Source of the DNA: Botrimarina mediterranea
Lineage (GTDB): Bacteria > Planctomycetota > Planctomycetia > Pirellulales > Lacipirellulaceae
DNA: 64,000 nt
Reading direction: 5' to 3'
Assembly (NCBI RefSeq): GCF_007753265.1
Contig: NZ_CP036349.1
Location: forward strand, 5,578,862-5,642,861
Made by a program: the position numbers and the translations under genes. The notes beneath the pieces are model-generated. The model worked only from the letters and a program-made list of their open reading frames with translations. It had not been told where the DNA came from and ran no database searches. Within the stretch, counting starts at the first letter, position 1. Each line of letters begins with the position of its first letter. Of this stretch, positions 26,032 to 35,231 are shown piece after piece.

Positions 26032-27825
26032 ATGTCCACCGCCAACTCCGCCACCAAGAGCCCGTCGCAGACGGGGACGCAGCTCCTTTCCGGGGCCGAC
26101 ATCCTCGTACAGTCGCTGGTGCGTCACGGCGTGGACACGATCTTCGCGTATCCGGGCGGTTGCAGCATGCCGCTGCACCAGGCGCTGACGCGCGTCAAGG
26201 ACCAGCTCCGCACGATCCTGCCGCGTCACGAGCAGGGCGGCGCCTTCGCGGCCCAAGGCCTCGCACGCTCGACCGGCAAGGTCGGCGTCGCCATGGCCAC
26301 GTCGGGCCCCGGCGCCACGAACCTCGTCACCGCGATCGCCGACGCGAAACTCGACTCGATCCCGCTGGTCTGCATCACCGGCCAGGTGCCGACCTCCGTC
26401 ATCGGCTCCGACGCGTTTCAAGAGACGCCGATGGTCGAGGTCTGTCGCGGCATCACCAAGCACCACTACCTGATCACCGACGTCAACGACGTGGCCCGCA
26501 TCGTGAAGGAGGCGTTCCTGATCGCCTCGACCGGCCGCCCCGGCCCGGTGCTGATCGATGTTCCGAAGGACATCCAGCTCGCCTCGTGCGTGCCCGACTG
26601 GGACTGCGCGCTGAACCTGCCCGGCTACAACCCGGCCAAGCCGATGGCGAAGCCCGAGGCCCTGCGTCAGGCGGTCGCCGCGATCAAGCGCGCCAAGAAG
26701 CCCGTCATCTACGCCGGCGGCGGCGTCATCCTGTCAGAAGCTTCCGAAGAGCTGCGGGCCTTCGTCAAGAAGACCGGCATCCCGATCACCACCACCGTCA
26801 TGGGCCTCGGCGCCTATCCCGGCACGGACGAGCTGTCGCTCGACATGCTCGGCATGCACGGCTCGGTTTACGCCAACTACGCCGTCGATCAAGCCGACCT
26901 GCTCATCGGCCTGGGCGTGCGGTTCGACGACCGCGTCACCGGCAAGCTCGAGGAGTTCTGCAAGCACGGCAAGATCATCCACGTCGATATCGACGCCGCC
27001 GAGATCAACAAGAACAAGGCCGCCCACATCCCCATCCAGAGCGACGTGAAGTACGCGCTCGCCGAGCTGAACAAGATCGTCGAAGCGCCCGAGGACATCT
27101 CCGACTGGGTCGCCCAGTGCAAGAAGTGGAAGAAGGAGTACCCCTTCTCCTACGACAAGTCGTACCCCGGCATCACCCAGCAGTCGGCGATCGAGAAGCT
27201 CTGGCAGATGACGGCCGAGCGCGACCCGATCATCACCGTCGGCGTCGGTCAGCACCAGATGTGGGCCGCCCAGTTCTACAAGTTCCAGAAGCCGCGGACG
27301 TGGCTCAGCTCGAGCGGCCTGGGCACCATGGGCTTCGGCCTCCCCGCGGCGATGGGCGCGCAGGCCGCCTTCCCGGGCCGGCTGGTCATCGACATCGACG
27401 GCGACGGCTCGTTCCAGATGAACATCCAAGAGCTGAGCACGCTGGTCTGCGAAAAACTCCCCGTGAAGGTGCTGCTGCTCAACAACCAGCACCTCGGCAT
27501 GGTCGTGCAGTGGGAAGACCGCTTCATGAAGGGCAATCGCGCCCACACCTACCTCGGCCCGATCGACAAGCCCGAATGGCACGGCGAGGGTGACGGCATC
27601 GGCGACATGGACCAGGCCAACCGCTACGCCAACTTCGTGATGATCGCCAAGGGCTACGGCTGCGGCGGCGCCTACGTCGAGCGCACTGAAGACCTCGAAG
27701 GCGCCATCAACGAGATGCTCGACTACGACGGCCCCTTCATCCTCGATGTCGCGGTGCCGTACCAGGAGCACGTCCTGCCGATGATCCCCGGCGGGATGAC
27801 GGTGAAGGATATTATTTTGAAGTAG
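26032..27825 (+). CDS. ilvB: Acetolactate synthase large subunit
   Basis: The first common step of branched-chain amino acid synthesis; a ThDP, FAD and Mg-dependent enzyme. It has 597 residues. The catalytic Glu is in LPRHEQGG near residue 65, with [15 protein letters not shown] before it and [18 protein letters not shown] after it. The ThDP-binding motif [12 protein letters not shown] lies near 465. No ilvN (small subunit) follows within the window; the next gene is unrelated. The ATG at 26032 gives the family's usual N-terminus; an earlier in-frame TTG reads spacer sequence. Confidence 0.96.
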   Translation: MSTANSATKSPSQTGTQLLSGADILVQSLVRHGVDTIFAYPGGCSMPLHQALTRVKDQLRTILPRHEQGGAFAAQGLARSTGKVGVAMATSGPGATNLVTAIADAKLDSIPLVCITGQVPTSVIGSDAFQETPMVEVCRGITKHHYLITDVNDVARIVKEAFLIASTGRPGPVLIDVPKDIQLASCVPDWDCALNLPGYNPAKPMAKPEALRQAVAAIKRAKKPVIYAGGGVILSEASEELRAFVKKTGIPITTTVMGLGAYPGTDELSLDMLGMHGSVYANYAVDQADLLIGLGVRFDDRVTGKLEEFCKHGKIIHVDIDAAEINKNKAAHIPIQSDVKYALAELNKIVEAPEDISDWVAQCKKWKKEYPFSYDKSYPGITQQSAIEKLWQMTAERDPIITVGVGQHQMWAAQFYKFQKPRTWLSSSGLGTMGFGLPAAMGAQAAFPGRLVIDIDGDGSFQMNIQELSTLVCEKLPVKVLLLNNQHLGMVVQWEDRFMKGNRAHTYLGPIDKPEWHGEGDGIGDMDQANRYANFVMIAKGYGCGGAYVERTEDLEGAINEMLDYDGPFILDVAVPYQEHVLPMIPGGMTVKDIILK

Positions 27826-27874
27826 GGGTCGGCTGATCAACTCTTCTAGGTGACTCACCCTACGCAGACCGCTC

Positions 27875-29182
27875 ATGACAACCAACAGGGGGCCGAATCC
27901 CCATGCCCTCAAATCACGCCACAGGATAAGCGCTTTGGGGTTACTCGCTTGTCTGTCCGTTTTGGCGGCGAACCCCGCGATGGCTACGGCACCATCGCCT
28001 CATATAGAGTTGATCTCGCCGCTCTGGCCGAGCGCAGGATCATCCCTCGATCGGTTTGGATTCTCCACAGCAATCGGAGGCCAGACGATTTCCGTTGGCT
28101 CCCGCTTCTCTAGCAATCAGTTCCAAGGAGAGGGCGCGGTTTTTGTTTACGACAGCGACCCTCTGGCGTTCCGCCAAGTCGTCTTGCCCGTCTCCCCTGA
28201 AGAAGAGGGGCACTTTGCTTCAGTCGCGACTGATGGCGCCTCGCTACTCATCGGAGCGGGTGGCCGGGGTCCAAATCGCAATGACCCTTCTAGTAAGGCG
28301 TTTCTATTTGAGGCAGGTAACCTGCAATTAATCACGGAACTGCAGCCTCCAGCCCCGACAGTTGAACTAAGGAACCGTGGGGCTCACGCACTGGGGTCGG
28401 GCCTCGCAATATTCGGTGCAGAGGATATGGCTCTTGGATCCCCAGTTCCAATTCAGCTTGTCTACGACTCATCCAACGGCGACTACTTGACGACTCTCTC
28501 GCCCAGCACGCCGCCCGAATACGGGGGCTTCGGCGCATCGGCCGCCGTCGATGATGGAATAGCAATCGTGGGCTCCACCACCGGCGGGTACCTGAATGGC
28601 GCCGCCTATCTCTTCGATGCCGTCACCGGTCAGCAGCTAGACGTACTTACGCCAGACGGTTCCGGTTTTGACAGATATCGTTTTGGGTATTCTGTTGACC
28701 TTGGCGGCAATCTCGCCTTGATCGGGGCTCCGGGTGACGACGACAACGGCGAGGCCTCGGGGTCTGCGTATTTGTTTGACGTAACCACCGGCGAACAGGT
28801 CCATAAGCTCATTGCTAACGATGGGCTACCCGGTTCCTTCTTTGGTTCCGCGGTTGCTTTCGCAGGACAGTACGCGTTGATCGGAGCGTCGGGGCAAGGC
28901 TCATCTTCAGGCCCCGAGGGGGGCGTCTATGTGTTTGACACTATCAGTGGCGAACAACTTGCCAAGATCACGCCAAACGGGAACTCTCCATTGCTCGGCT
29001 TCGGAGAATCCATCAGCGCTGAAGGGAACACATTTGTCGTTGGCGCCTCCGGTGCCTTCGATCCGCGTGGGATTCGTAGCGGCGGCGCGTATGTCTACCG
29101 AATCATTCCCGAGCCTGCATCTGCTGCGATCATTGGATTCGCCTTAGTGATCCGTGCCGCCTCGACTCGCAGAAGGCATTGA
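27875..29182 (+). CDS. PEP-CTERM protein with FG-GAP-like beta-propeller repeats
   Basis: A 435-residue exported protein. The signal peptide ends near residue 38 (AMA-T). About six or seven repeats of 45-55 residues follow, each with a blade-like pattern: FGxSVDLGGNLALIGAPGDDD...GSAYLFDVTTGEQVHKL. This fits FG-GAP/integrin-like propellers that mediate adhesion or binding. The C-terminus is a PEP-CTERM tag (IPEPASAAIIGFALVI...RRRH). GC looks lower than in flanking genes and codon use is less biased, which may mean recent acquisition or weak selection. It starts 50 bp after ilvB. Confidence 0.88.
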   Translation: MTTNRGPNPHALKSRHRISALGLLACLSVLAANPAMATAPSPHIELISPLWPSAGSSLDRFGFSTAIGGQTISVGSRFSSNQFQGEGAVFVYDSDPLAFRQVVLPVSPEEEGHFASVATDGASLLIGAGGRGPNRNDPSSKAFLFEAGNLQLITELQPPAPTVELRNRGAHALGSGLAIFGAEDMALGSPVPIQLVYDSSNGDYLTTLSPSTPPEYGGFGASAAVDDGIAIVGSTTGGYLNGAAYLFDAVTGQQLDVLTPDGSGFDRYRFGYSVDLGGNLALIGAPGDDDNGEASGSAYLFDVTTGEQVHKLIANDGLPGSFFGSAVAFAGQYALIGASGQGSSSGPEGGVYVFDTISGEQLAKITPNGNSPLLGFGESISAEGNTFVVGASGAFDPRGIRSGGAYVYRIIPEPASAAIIGFALVIRAASTRRRH

Positions 29183-29194
29183 TGGGCAAAGACT

Positions 29195-30496
29195 TCATGG
29201 CTCCTCTTGCGAAGGCGATTCCAACCGTCGCTCCTCCGGCCGCTCGTGCAACAACCCCACGCTCTTCGCCACCAGCGTCGCCACCGTCGCGTCGCTCGTG
29301 ACGTTCGCCACGGTGCGGCTCATGTCGAGGACGCGGTCGACGGCGAAGATCAGGGCGATCCCCTGCTCCGGCACGTCGAGCGTTCCCAGCACGATCACCA
29401 GCATCACGATGCCGGCGCTAGGGACCGCGGCGGTGCCGATCGAGGCGAGCGTCGCGGTGAGGACGATCGATAGCTGATCGCCGAGCGTCAGGTCGATGCC
29501 GAACGCCTGGGCGATGAACACCGCGGCGACGGCTTGGTAGAGACTGGTGCCGTCCATGTTCACCGTGGCGCCGATCGGCAGCACGAAGCTCGCCACCTCT
29601 TCATCCACGCCGAGGTGCTCCTGCGTGCACTCCATCGTCACCGGGAGCGTCGCGGCCGAGCTGCTGGTGCTGAACGCCAAGAGCTGGGCCGGCGCCAGGC
29701 TGCGGAAGAAGTGCCCGTACTTCACGCCGGCGAAGACGCGGGCCAGCGTCGGGTAGAAGCCGAACACCAAGATCATCAGCCCGAACATCACGCACAGGCT
29801 GTAGTAAAGCAGCGCCTTGAAGACATCCCACGAAGGGGTCTCGGCAACCAACGCCGCCAAGAGTGCGAAGACGCCGATCGGCGCGGCGAGCATGATCAGG
29901 TCGATCAGGCGCATCACCACTTCGTTGAGCCCGTCGAAGAACGCCTTCACCGGCCCCGACTTCTCCTCGGGCGTCATCACCAGCGCCACGCCGAACAGCA
30001 ATACGAAGACGATGACCTGCAGCATCGCCGTGTTGTTGGTCGCGGCCGCGAAGATGTTGTCGGGCACGAGGTCGATGATCGGCTGCAGCGGCCCCTGCTC
30101 CTTGGTCTGCTCGGCGATTGCGATCTTGCCGGCGGCATCGTCCGCGGAGGACTCGAGGAGCTTCGTGCGCGTCGCTTCGTCGATCGCCAAGCCCGGGTTC
30201 ACTAGGTTCACCACCAAGAGCCCGAGCGACACCGAGACCACGGTCGTGAACAGGTAGAGCGCCACCGTCCGTCCGCCGAGCGACGACAGCCGGCTCAGGT
30301 CGCGCATGTCGGAAACGCCCTTCACCAGCGAGGCGATGATCAGCGGCACCGCGATCACCTTCAGCAGGTTGATGAAGATCGTCCCGAAGGGCTTCACCCA
30401 ATCGACGATGAGCCACGACGCGTCGAGGCTCACCGCGATCGCCCCCGCGATGACGCCGAGGACCATGCCAATCAGGATGCGGACGTGCAGGGGCAT
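29195..30496 (-). CDS. Dicarboxylate/amino acid:cation symporter (DAACS family)
   Basis: A membrane protein of 433 residues that takes up glutamate, aspartate or C4-dicarboxylates with Na+ or H+. Family motifs are all present: SSSAATLPVTMEC (serine-rich hairpin 1), GATVNMDGTSLY (NMDGT), GTAAVPSAGIVM (hairpin 2) and DRVLDMSRTVANVTSDA (substrate-binding Asp and Asn). Eight membrane segments plus two hairpins are expected. GltP and DctA cannot be told apart here. It converges on the propeller gene with only about 12 bp between stops, with no terminator visible. Confidence 0.93.
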   Translation of the reverse strand: MPLHVRILIGMVLGVIAGAIAVSLDASWLIVDWVKPFGTIFINLLKVIAVPLIIASLVKGVSDMRDLSRLSSLGGRTVALYLFTTVVSVSLGLLVVNLVNPGLAIDEATRTKLLESSADDAAGKIAIAEQTKEQGPLQPIIDLVPDNIFAAATNNTAMLQVIVFVLLFGVALVMTPEEKSGPVKAFFDGLNEVVMRLIDLIMLAAPIGVFALLAALVAETPSWDVFKALLYYSLCVMFGLMILVFGFYPTLARVFAGVKYGHFFRSLAPAQLLAFSTSSSAATLPVTMECTQEHLGVDEEVASFVLPIGATVNMDGTSLYQAVAAVFIAQAFGIDLTLGDQLSIVLTATLASIGTAAVPSAGIVMLVIVLGTLDVPEQGIALIFAVDRVLDMSRTVANVTSDATVATLVAKSVGLLHERPEERRLESPSQEEP

Positions 30497-30768
30497 GAGG
30501 TGGGGCGCTGGGCGCTAGTTAGAAGGCGCTAGTGATTGGACGGCAAACGGGCTGGCAACGAGTCGCGTTTTGCCGACGCGGGGCCGGCTCGCCAAGCGGC
30601 GCCGCCGCTACAACCCGCAAGTTTTTGCTGCGCCGCAGGGTCGCCTGTTTCGCGCGCCGATGCAACGCCTAAGGCCCGAATCTGCGCAAGCTGCGGAATT
30701 AGCGACGGCTGCTAGAGAAAAACTTGAGCGACGCCCCGGCCGGGACGGCGGGGCTCACCACGATTGCG

Positions 30769-32082
30769 ATGCAACTTACAACCCCCAGCGCTTCCTCTAT
30801 GACCGAACCCCTCACCTCGCCGCGAGCCGCCGCCCCCGCGCCGCTATCGATGGCCGAACGGGTCGGACCGATTGCTCACGCCGTGCTGCGTGGCGCCGCG
30901 AAGGGCCTCTGCTACGACCAAGGCGGCTTCCAGGCCGCCGAGCTGTGGCTGTTGGACGACGCCAGCCGATCGGTCACGCTGACCGCCCGCTGGTCGAGCA
31001 AGGGCTCGCTGCTCGCCGGCCGGCCCGCGGTGACCCGCCGGCAACTCGCCGACGCCGCCGCGGAAGTGGCCGCCCTCGCCGGCGGCGCCGTTGTCCTCGA
31101 ATCGCCCCGCGAAGCGATCGCCTGGGACCTCAATAGCCCCGCGCTCGGCGCCGCGATCTGCCTCCCCGTGTCGTCCGATGCGACGATCCACGGCGTGCTG
31201 TGGCTGCTCGCCGACGGGCCCAAAACGATCCCCGACGAGGCGGTCGAGTTGGCCGAGGTCGTGGCGGGACGGCTAGCGCTGGAGGTCGAGCGAGTTGCGG
31301 AAGGCGGATCGCGGATTGCGGATTCGGCGCCGGCGAAAGCCGCTGCCGAGCAGGCCACGGCTCCAGAAGAAGTTGTGGCAGAGACCAGTAACGCCACTCG
31401 GGCCGAGCAGTCCGCCGTTGTTGCGCCGGTGGAGGCTGCCGCTTGGACGGCGCCGCAGGCCGGTGACCTGGCGGCGGCGGCTTGCTGGGAACTCCCCGGC
31501 GGACGCCTCGCCGCGATCGCGACGGCGGCGATCGACTCGCCCGACAGCACCCAAGCCAGCCAGGGCGCCGCGGTCGAGTGGCTGATGGCGGAAGCGAAAG
31601 AGCTCGCCCCCAAGGCCGCCGACGCGGGACTCTTGCTAACGCTGCTCAACCGGCGACTGCTCGAGTCGCCGCTCGCAGGAGAAGGGATCGCGGTGACCGT
31701 CGCCATCCTCGACGCGCCGGAAGACGCCGACGCGGGCATCGGCGGCGCCGGGACGTGGGCTTTCGCCGGCCCGACGGTGAGCATCGCGGTCCGTGCGTCA
31801 TCGACATCGACGCACGTCGGCGACCTCATCCCCTTGGGATGGAGCGAACACGAGGCGGGCTACGCCTCGCGCCCCTTCGAGCTGGCGGTCAATGAGCGAC
31901 TCGTCCTCACCGCCGGCGACCCGCGGCTCACCAGCCCGCTCGCCGAGCGTCGCCTGGGCGACGTCTACCGCGCGGCGACTGCCGATGCGCATCGCGCAAT
32001 GACGCCCGAAAGCTGCCTACGCCGCCTCGCGGTGAGCGGTAGTGAAGACGTGTTGGCAGCGGTAGCGTTGCGGCGAGTCTGA
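30769..32082 (+). CDS. GAF-like domain fused to a degenerate PP2C/SpoIIE-type domain
   Basis: A 437-residue cytoplasmic protein. Residues about 15-175 have a GAF-like outline (AELWLLDDASRSVTLTARWS; GAAICLPVSSDATIHGVLWLL). An Ala/Glu-rich linker follows to about 230. The C-terminal part then follows the SpoIIE phosphatase pattern (GDLAAAACWELPGGRLAAIAT; LLLTLLNRRLLES; VTVAILD; NERLVLTAGD), but the metal-binding Asp residues of active PP2C (GD-F and the late DG) are missing or replaced. It is probably a pseudophosphatase or sensor. The start could also be ATG 30799; no Shine-Dalgarno decides it. Confidence 0.6.
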   Translation: MQLTTPSASSMTEPLTSPRAAAPAPLSMAERVGPIAHAVLRGAAKGLCYDQGGFQAAELWLLDDASRSVTLTARWSSKGSLLAGRPAVTRRQLADAAAEVAALAGGAVVLESPREAIAWDLNSPALGAAICLPVSSDATIHGVLWLLADGPKTIPDEAVELAEVVAGRLALEVERVAEGGSRIADSAPAKAAAEQATAPEEVVAETSNATRAEQSAVVAPVEAAAWTAPQAGDLAAAACWELPGGRLAAIATAAIDSPDSTQASQGAAVEWLMAEAKELAPKAADAGLLLTLLNRRLLESPLAGEGIAVTVAILDAPEDADAGIGGAGTWAFAGPTVSIAVRASSTSTHVGDLIPLGWSEHEAGYASRPFELAVNERLVLTAGDPRLTSPLAERRLGDVYRAATADAHRAMTPESCLRRLAVSGSEDVLAAVALRRV

Positions 32083-32137
32083 AACGTTTCCCGATCCGCC
32101 GATCCAACAACTCGGGTTGCCGGCTCTCGAAAAGCAA

Positions 32138-32176
32138 AACGACGCCGCCTCGCTACGTGAGCGAGGCGGCGTCGTT
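32138..32176. terminator. Bidirectional hairpin terminator
   Basis: AACGACGCCGCCTCGC and its complement form a perfect 16-17 bp stem around a loop of about 6 nt. On the minus strand it is followed by TTTTGCTTTT, so it best serves the PEP-CTERM gene at 32206-33159. It also lies after the GAF gene on the plus strand. Confidence 0.85.
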
Positions 32177-32205
32177 GAAAGTCTCTTCCGATTGGCGTCC
32201 CGCGA

Positions 32206-33159
32206 TCAAACGCGACGACGCGCTGCCGCCGCGAGGCCGAGGCCCAGCGCCACGAGGCCCAGCGAAGCGGGCTCGGGGATGACCTCCGACACGACCACGT
32301 TGTCGATCAGCGTGACGTTCAGCAGCGAGTCGTTGGGGTCGGCCGAGGAGCTGGAGTTGGTGTCGGCGTGGCCGAAGAAGATGTTGCCGCCGCCGAGAGT
32401 GAGAGTCGATGTGTCGACCGTCGCCAGCACCGTGCCGTCAACCGTCCAGGTGGCGACTCCGTTCAACACTTCGATGACGTTGCGGCGCCACTCGAAGCCA
32501 ATCTCACCAGCATCGGTTACGCCGGTCTGTCCAGGGAACAAAGCAAGCTGTGCCGCCGGCGCCGACACACCACCCGGGAAGGGCGTCGTGTAGTAGGCGT
32601 CGTTGCCATTGCGACTGGCGGAGGCGTAGACCGGGTCCCCATCCAGGTGACCCGTTGAAACGGCCGAGGTGTACACCCGGAAGTCTGCGGCGCTGCCGCC
32701 ATCCAGCGTCACGCTAAAGCCAACGCTCTCCTTGGGGCTCGATCCTGGCCAAATCGCGGTGGCGCCATTGGTGCCGACGCCGAATGACGAAAGCTGGGTA
32801 GTGCCGCTACCGCCGGGACCCACAGGGCCGACATAGTTTTGCCACATGTCGAACTCGACCTTGTAGTTGCCAGCGAAGCTCTGGCCGGTCGGCGAAACAC
32901 TGAAGCCGCTGAACACGCCGCCCGAGTTGTTGGCGGTCATCCTCAGGCCGGTGGTGCTCGAACCACCCGGGGCGGCCGGCACGCCAATCGCCGAGTAGTC
33001 GTAGTTGAAGTCGGCGAGGATGTCCGACAGGCCCGAGTCATTGACCGTCCAGTTCGCTGTCGGGTCGACGTCAAAATCCTCGGAGAACAGAACGGCGGCG
33101 CTCGAAACGAGCGGAATCGCTAGCGCAGCGGCAAACGCTGCAAAGCTGGTAGCCTTCAT
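32206..33159 (-). CDS. PEP-CTERM secreted protein
   Basis: A 317-residue exported protein. The signal peptide is at about 1-21 (LVSSAA). The body is strand-rich and Gly/Ser/Thr/Asn-rich, opening with LFSEDFDVDPTANWTV, common in planctomycete PEP-CTERM proteins with a jelly-roll, lectin-like domain. The tag is IPEPASLGLVALGLGLAAAA followed by RRRV. It ends 30 bp before a strong terminator and is monocistronic. A TTGACA box on the minus strand near 33250-33256 lacks a properly spaced -10. Function beyond envelope sorting is unknown. Confidence 0.9.
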   Translation of the reverse strand: MKATSFAAFAAALAIPLVSSAAVLFSEDFDVDPTANWTVNDSGLSDILADFNYDYSAIGVPAAPGGSSTTGLRMTANNSGGVFSGFSVSPTGQSFAGNYKVEFDMWQNYVGPVGPGGSGTTQLSSFGVGTNGATAIWPGSSPKESVGFSVTLDGGSAADFRVYTSAVSTGHLDGDPVYASASRNGNDAYYTTPFPGGVSAPAAQLALFPGQTGVTDAGEIGFEWRRNVIEVLNGVATWTVDGTVLATVDTSTLTLGGGNIFFGHADTNSSSSADPNDSLLNVTLIDNVVVSEVIPEPASLGLVALGLGLAAAARRRV

Positions 33160-33386
33160 TAGACATCCTCGGGTGCGAAACTAAGGGGGGAGCGCCTGAC
33201 GGCCGCCGAATCGATTCGGGGCTTACGTTTAGCCTGATTGCCACCCCCCTGCGCTGTCAACGAAGCGGCGCCTTCGTTATGCGCACAGAAATCCTGCTCT
33301 TGCGGCGTTGCGCACTGAGATCTTTCCGGCCTCTTTGCCGGGAACGCATTCCCCCGGTGATACAGGCCCCCGGTCGATGACCGCTG

Positions 33387-34391
33387 CTAGCTGTTGGGAT
33401 GAAGCGTTTCCCAGACCCGCTGGACGACCTGCTTGAGGCCATCGCCCGTCGCCGAGCTGAACCTCAGCACCGGGACGCCGGCGGCCTCGGTGAGCCGCTG
33501 GGCGATCTCCTCGCTGCCAGGGAGCTCGCTCTTGCTCACGGTCACGATTTCTGGACGCGACGCCAAGTCGATGCCCAGGCGCTCGCTGTAAGTCTCGACC
33601 TCGCGGCGGATCGTGAGGTAATTCTCGACCGGGTCGGACTGGTCGTCCGGCAGCGGTTCCACGAGGTGCACCAGGACCCTTGTCCGCTCGACGTGGCGGA
33701 GGAACTCGTGCCCGAGGCCGTGGCCTTCGCTGGCGCCCTCGATCAGGCCCGGGATGTCGGCCATAACGAACTGCCGGTCCCAGTCGATTTCGACGATGCC
33801 CAGGTTGGGGCTCTTGGTGGTGAACGGGTAGTTCGCGATCTCGGGCTTCGCGCGGCTGACGCGCGACAAGAGCGTGCTCTTGCCGGCGTTGGGCATGCCG
33901 AGCAGGCCGACGTCGGCGATCACCTTGAGCTCGAAGACGAGCCGGCGCTTCTCGCCCTCACCGCCGGGGGTCCATTCGCGTGGCGCTTGATTGGTGGCCG
34001 ACTTGAACCGCGTATTCCCCTTGCCGCCCTTCCCGCCGCGGGCGGCGATGACCGAGTCGCCGTCCTCTTTGAGGTCGCGGAGCACGAGGTCGAACTTCTC
34101 ATCGCGCACCACCGTGCCGGGCGGCACGTGGATCACTTCGTCGTCGGCGTTCGCCCCGTGACAGCCCTTGCCGCGGCCCGGGATGCCGCTCTTGGCGCGC
34201 CAGTGCTTGCGGTGGACGAGTTCCTGGAGCGAGTCCACGCCGTGCTTGGCGACGACGATAACGCTGCCGCCATCGCCGCCATCGCCGCCGTCCGGCCCGC
34301 CGCGCGGGACGTACTTCTCCCGCCGGAACGACATGCACCCGTCGCCCCCGCGCCCGGCCTCGACATCAACGGTAACGCGATCGACGAACAC
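33387..34391 (-). CDS. obg: GTPase Obg/CgtA
   Basis: An essential GTPase that binds the 50S subunit and acts in ribosome maturation. It has 334 residues. The Gly-rich Obg fold covers 1-157 (EAGRGGDGCMSFRREKYVPR; GGPDGGDGGDGGSV; GGKGGKGNTRF). The G domain follows with G1 GMPNAGKST, G2 YPFTTKSPN, G3 DIPGLIEGAS and G4 TVSKSE (the usual NKxD is changed to SKSE). It starts at a GTG (34391). rpmA lies about 540 bp upstream, but an S23-type gene in an inverted repeat separates the usual rpmA-obg pair. Confidence 0.95.
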   Translation of the reverse strand: MFVDRVTVDVEAGRGGDGCMSFRREKYVPRGGPDGGDGGDGGSVIVVAKHGVDSLQELVHRKHWRAKSGIPGRGKGCHGANADDEVIHVPPGTVVRDEKFDLVLRDLKEDGDSVIAARGGKGGKGNTRFKSATNQAPREWTPGGEGEKRRLVFELKVIADVGLLGMPNAGKSTLLSRVSRAKPEIANYPFTTKSPNLGIVEIDWDRQFVMADIPGLIEGASEGHGLGHEFLRHVERTRVLVHLVEPLPDDQSDPVENYLTIRREVETYSERLGIDLASRPEIVTVSKSELPGSEEIAQRLTEAAGVPVLRFSSATGDGLKQVVQRVWETLHPNS

Positions 34392-34397
34392 TTTTTT

Positions 34398-34856
34398 GGG
34401 GCGCTAGTTAGGAGGCGCTGGGCGCTAGGGATTGGTGGGGGGGCGTTTGGTGGACCGGATGAGTCCTCGAAGCATTCTGCCAACTTGATCGGCTTGATCG
34501 AGCAGCTTTTCGGCGTCGGCCCTTTCGGCGTACCCGAGCTCACGGGCCAGCAGTAGCTGCGTCTCTACCTCAGCCAGGGAGCCCAGTGAAATGTTGCAGA
34601 ATCGCGCCAAATCGCCCGCACTATCTCTGGCATGCCCCTCGGCGATATTTGACGGAACGGAGACCGCAGCCCGACGCAATTGGCTCGTTAAACCATAGCG
34701 TTCGGTCTCAGGAAACGTCGTTGTTGTTTTGTAGATATCCAAGGCCAATCGCATCGACATCTTCCAAACTTGGAGATCTTGATAGCCGGCCAAGACTCTT
34801 TTCTCCAGATAATTCCTCCGCGCCTAGCGCCTCGCAACTAGCGCCTCGCGATAGCG
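34398..34856. mobile_element. Inverted-repeat cassette carrying a four-helix-bundle (S23/IVS) gene
   Basis: The left flank (34398-34438) and right flank (34817-34850) are inverted copies of the GGCGCTAG repeat family (GGGGCGCTAGTTAGGAGGCG on the left; the complement of GAGGCGCTAGTTGCGAGGCG on the right). They bracket one S23-family gene whose stop codon lies in the left flank. The layout resembles a 23S rRNA intervening sequence, but it lies between protein genes. Mobility is inferred; no transposase is present. Confidence 0.5.
34425..34793 (-). CDS. Four-helix bundle protein of the S23 / 23S rRNA intervening-sequence family
   Basis: A 122-residue helical protein with clear family features: YQDLQVWKMSMRLALDIYK, FPETERYGLTSQLRRAAVSV, PSNIAEGHAR and a C-terminal helix pair with LLLARELGY. 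The family is encoded inside intervening sequences of 23S rRNA genes and is related to Avd accessory proteins of diversity-generating retroelements. Its biochemical role is unknown; family members form pentameric basic bundles thought to bind nucleic acid. The start is a TTG (34793) with GGAG 10 bp upstream. The gene lies between flanking inverted repeats. Confidence 0.88.
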   Translation of the reverse strand: MAGYQDLQVWKMSMRLALDIYKTTTTFPETERYGLTSQLRRAAVSVPSNIAEGHARDSAGDLARFCNISLGSLAEVETQLLLARELGYAERADAEKLLDQADQVGRMLRGLIRSTKRPPTNP

Positions 34857-34857
34857 A

Positions 34858-34893
34858 ACAAAAAAGGGACGGCGCTTAACAGCGCGCGTCCCT
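34858..34893 (-). terminator. Rho-independent terminator of rpmA
   Basis: On the minus strand AAGGGACGCGCGCTG and CGCCGTCCCTT pair, followed by TTTTTTG. It lies about 35 bp after the rpmA stop, so the S23 gene downstream needs its own promoter or readthrough. Confidence 0.85.
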
Positions 34894-34928
34894 TCGTGTG
34901 TTGTGCGCTGAGGCCCGTTGTGCGGGGC

Positions 34929-35231
34929 TCAGTTCGACGCGGCGGCCGCGGCGAGTTGCTTGGCGTTGACGTTCTCGGCCAGCTGCTCGGCGGAGACGAC
35001 GTTGATCCGGCGTCCTTCGCGGTCGAACATCACGTGGCCCTCGGTGAGGGCGAACAGCGTGTAGTCGCGGCCCTGGCCGACGTTCTTGCCGGGGTGGAAC
35101 TTGTTGCCCACTTGGCGGACCAGGATGTTGCCGGCGATCACGTGCTCGCCGCCGAACTTCTTCACGCCACGCCGCTGGGCGTTCGAATCACGGCCGTTGC
35201 GGCTGGAGCCTTGGCCTTTCTTGTGTGCCAT
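34929..35231 (-). CDS. rpmA: 50S ribosomal protein L27
   Basis: A 100-residue large-subunit protein near the peptidyl transferase centre. It begins [16 protein letters not shown] with the family's basic N-terminal tail and has [12 protein letters not shown] and GNILVRQVG. The C-terminal Ala-rich tail is a short extension. rplU, which usually precedes rpmA, is not present upstream in the window. A strong terminator follows. Confidence 0.97.
   Translation of the reverse strand: MAHKKGQGSSRNGRDSNAQRRGVKKFGGEHVIAGNILVRQVGNKFHPGKNVGQGRDYTLFALTEGHVMFDREGRRINVVSAEQLAENVNAKQLAAAAASN

Noticed and set aside
25935-27593. A 552-codon open frame overlapping ilvB
   Set aside because: It is a frame-shifted shadow of acetolactate synthase with Arg/Pro/His-rich sequence and no family motif.
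34398-34856. A diversity-generating retroelement around the S23/Avd-like gene
   Set aside because: No reverse transcriptase, template repeat or variable repeat lies nearby.
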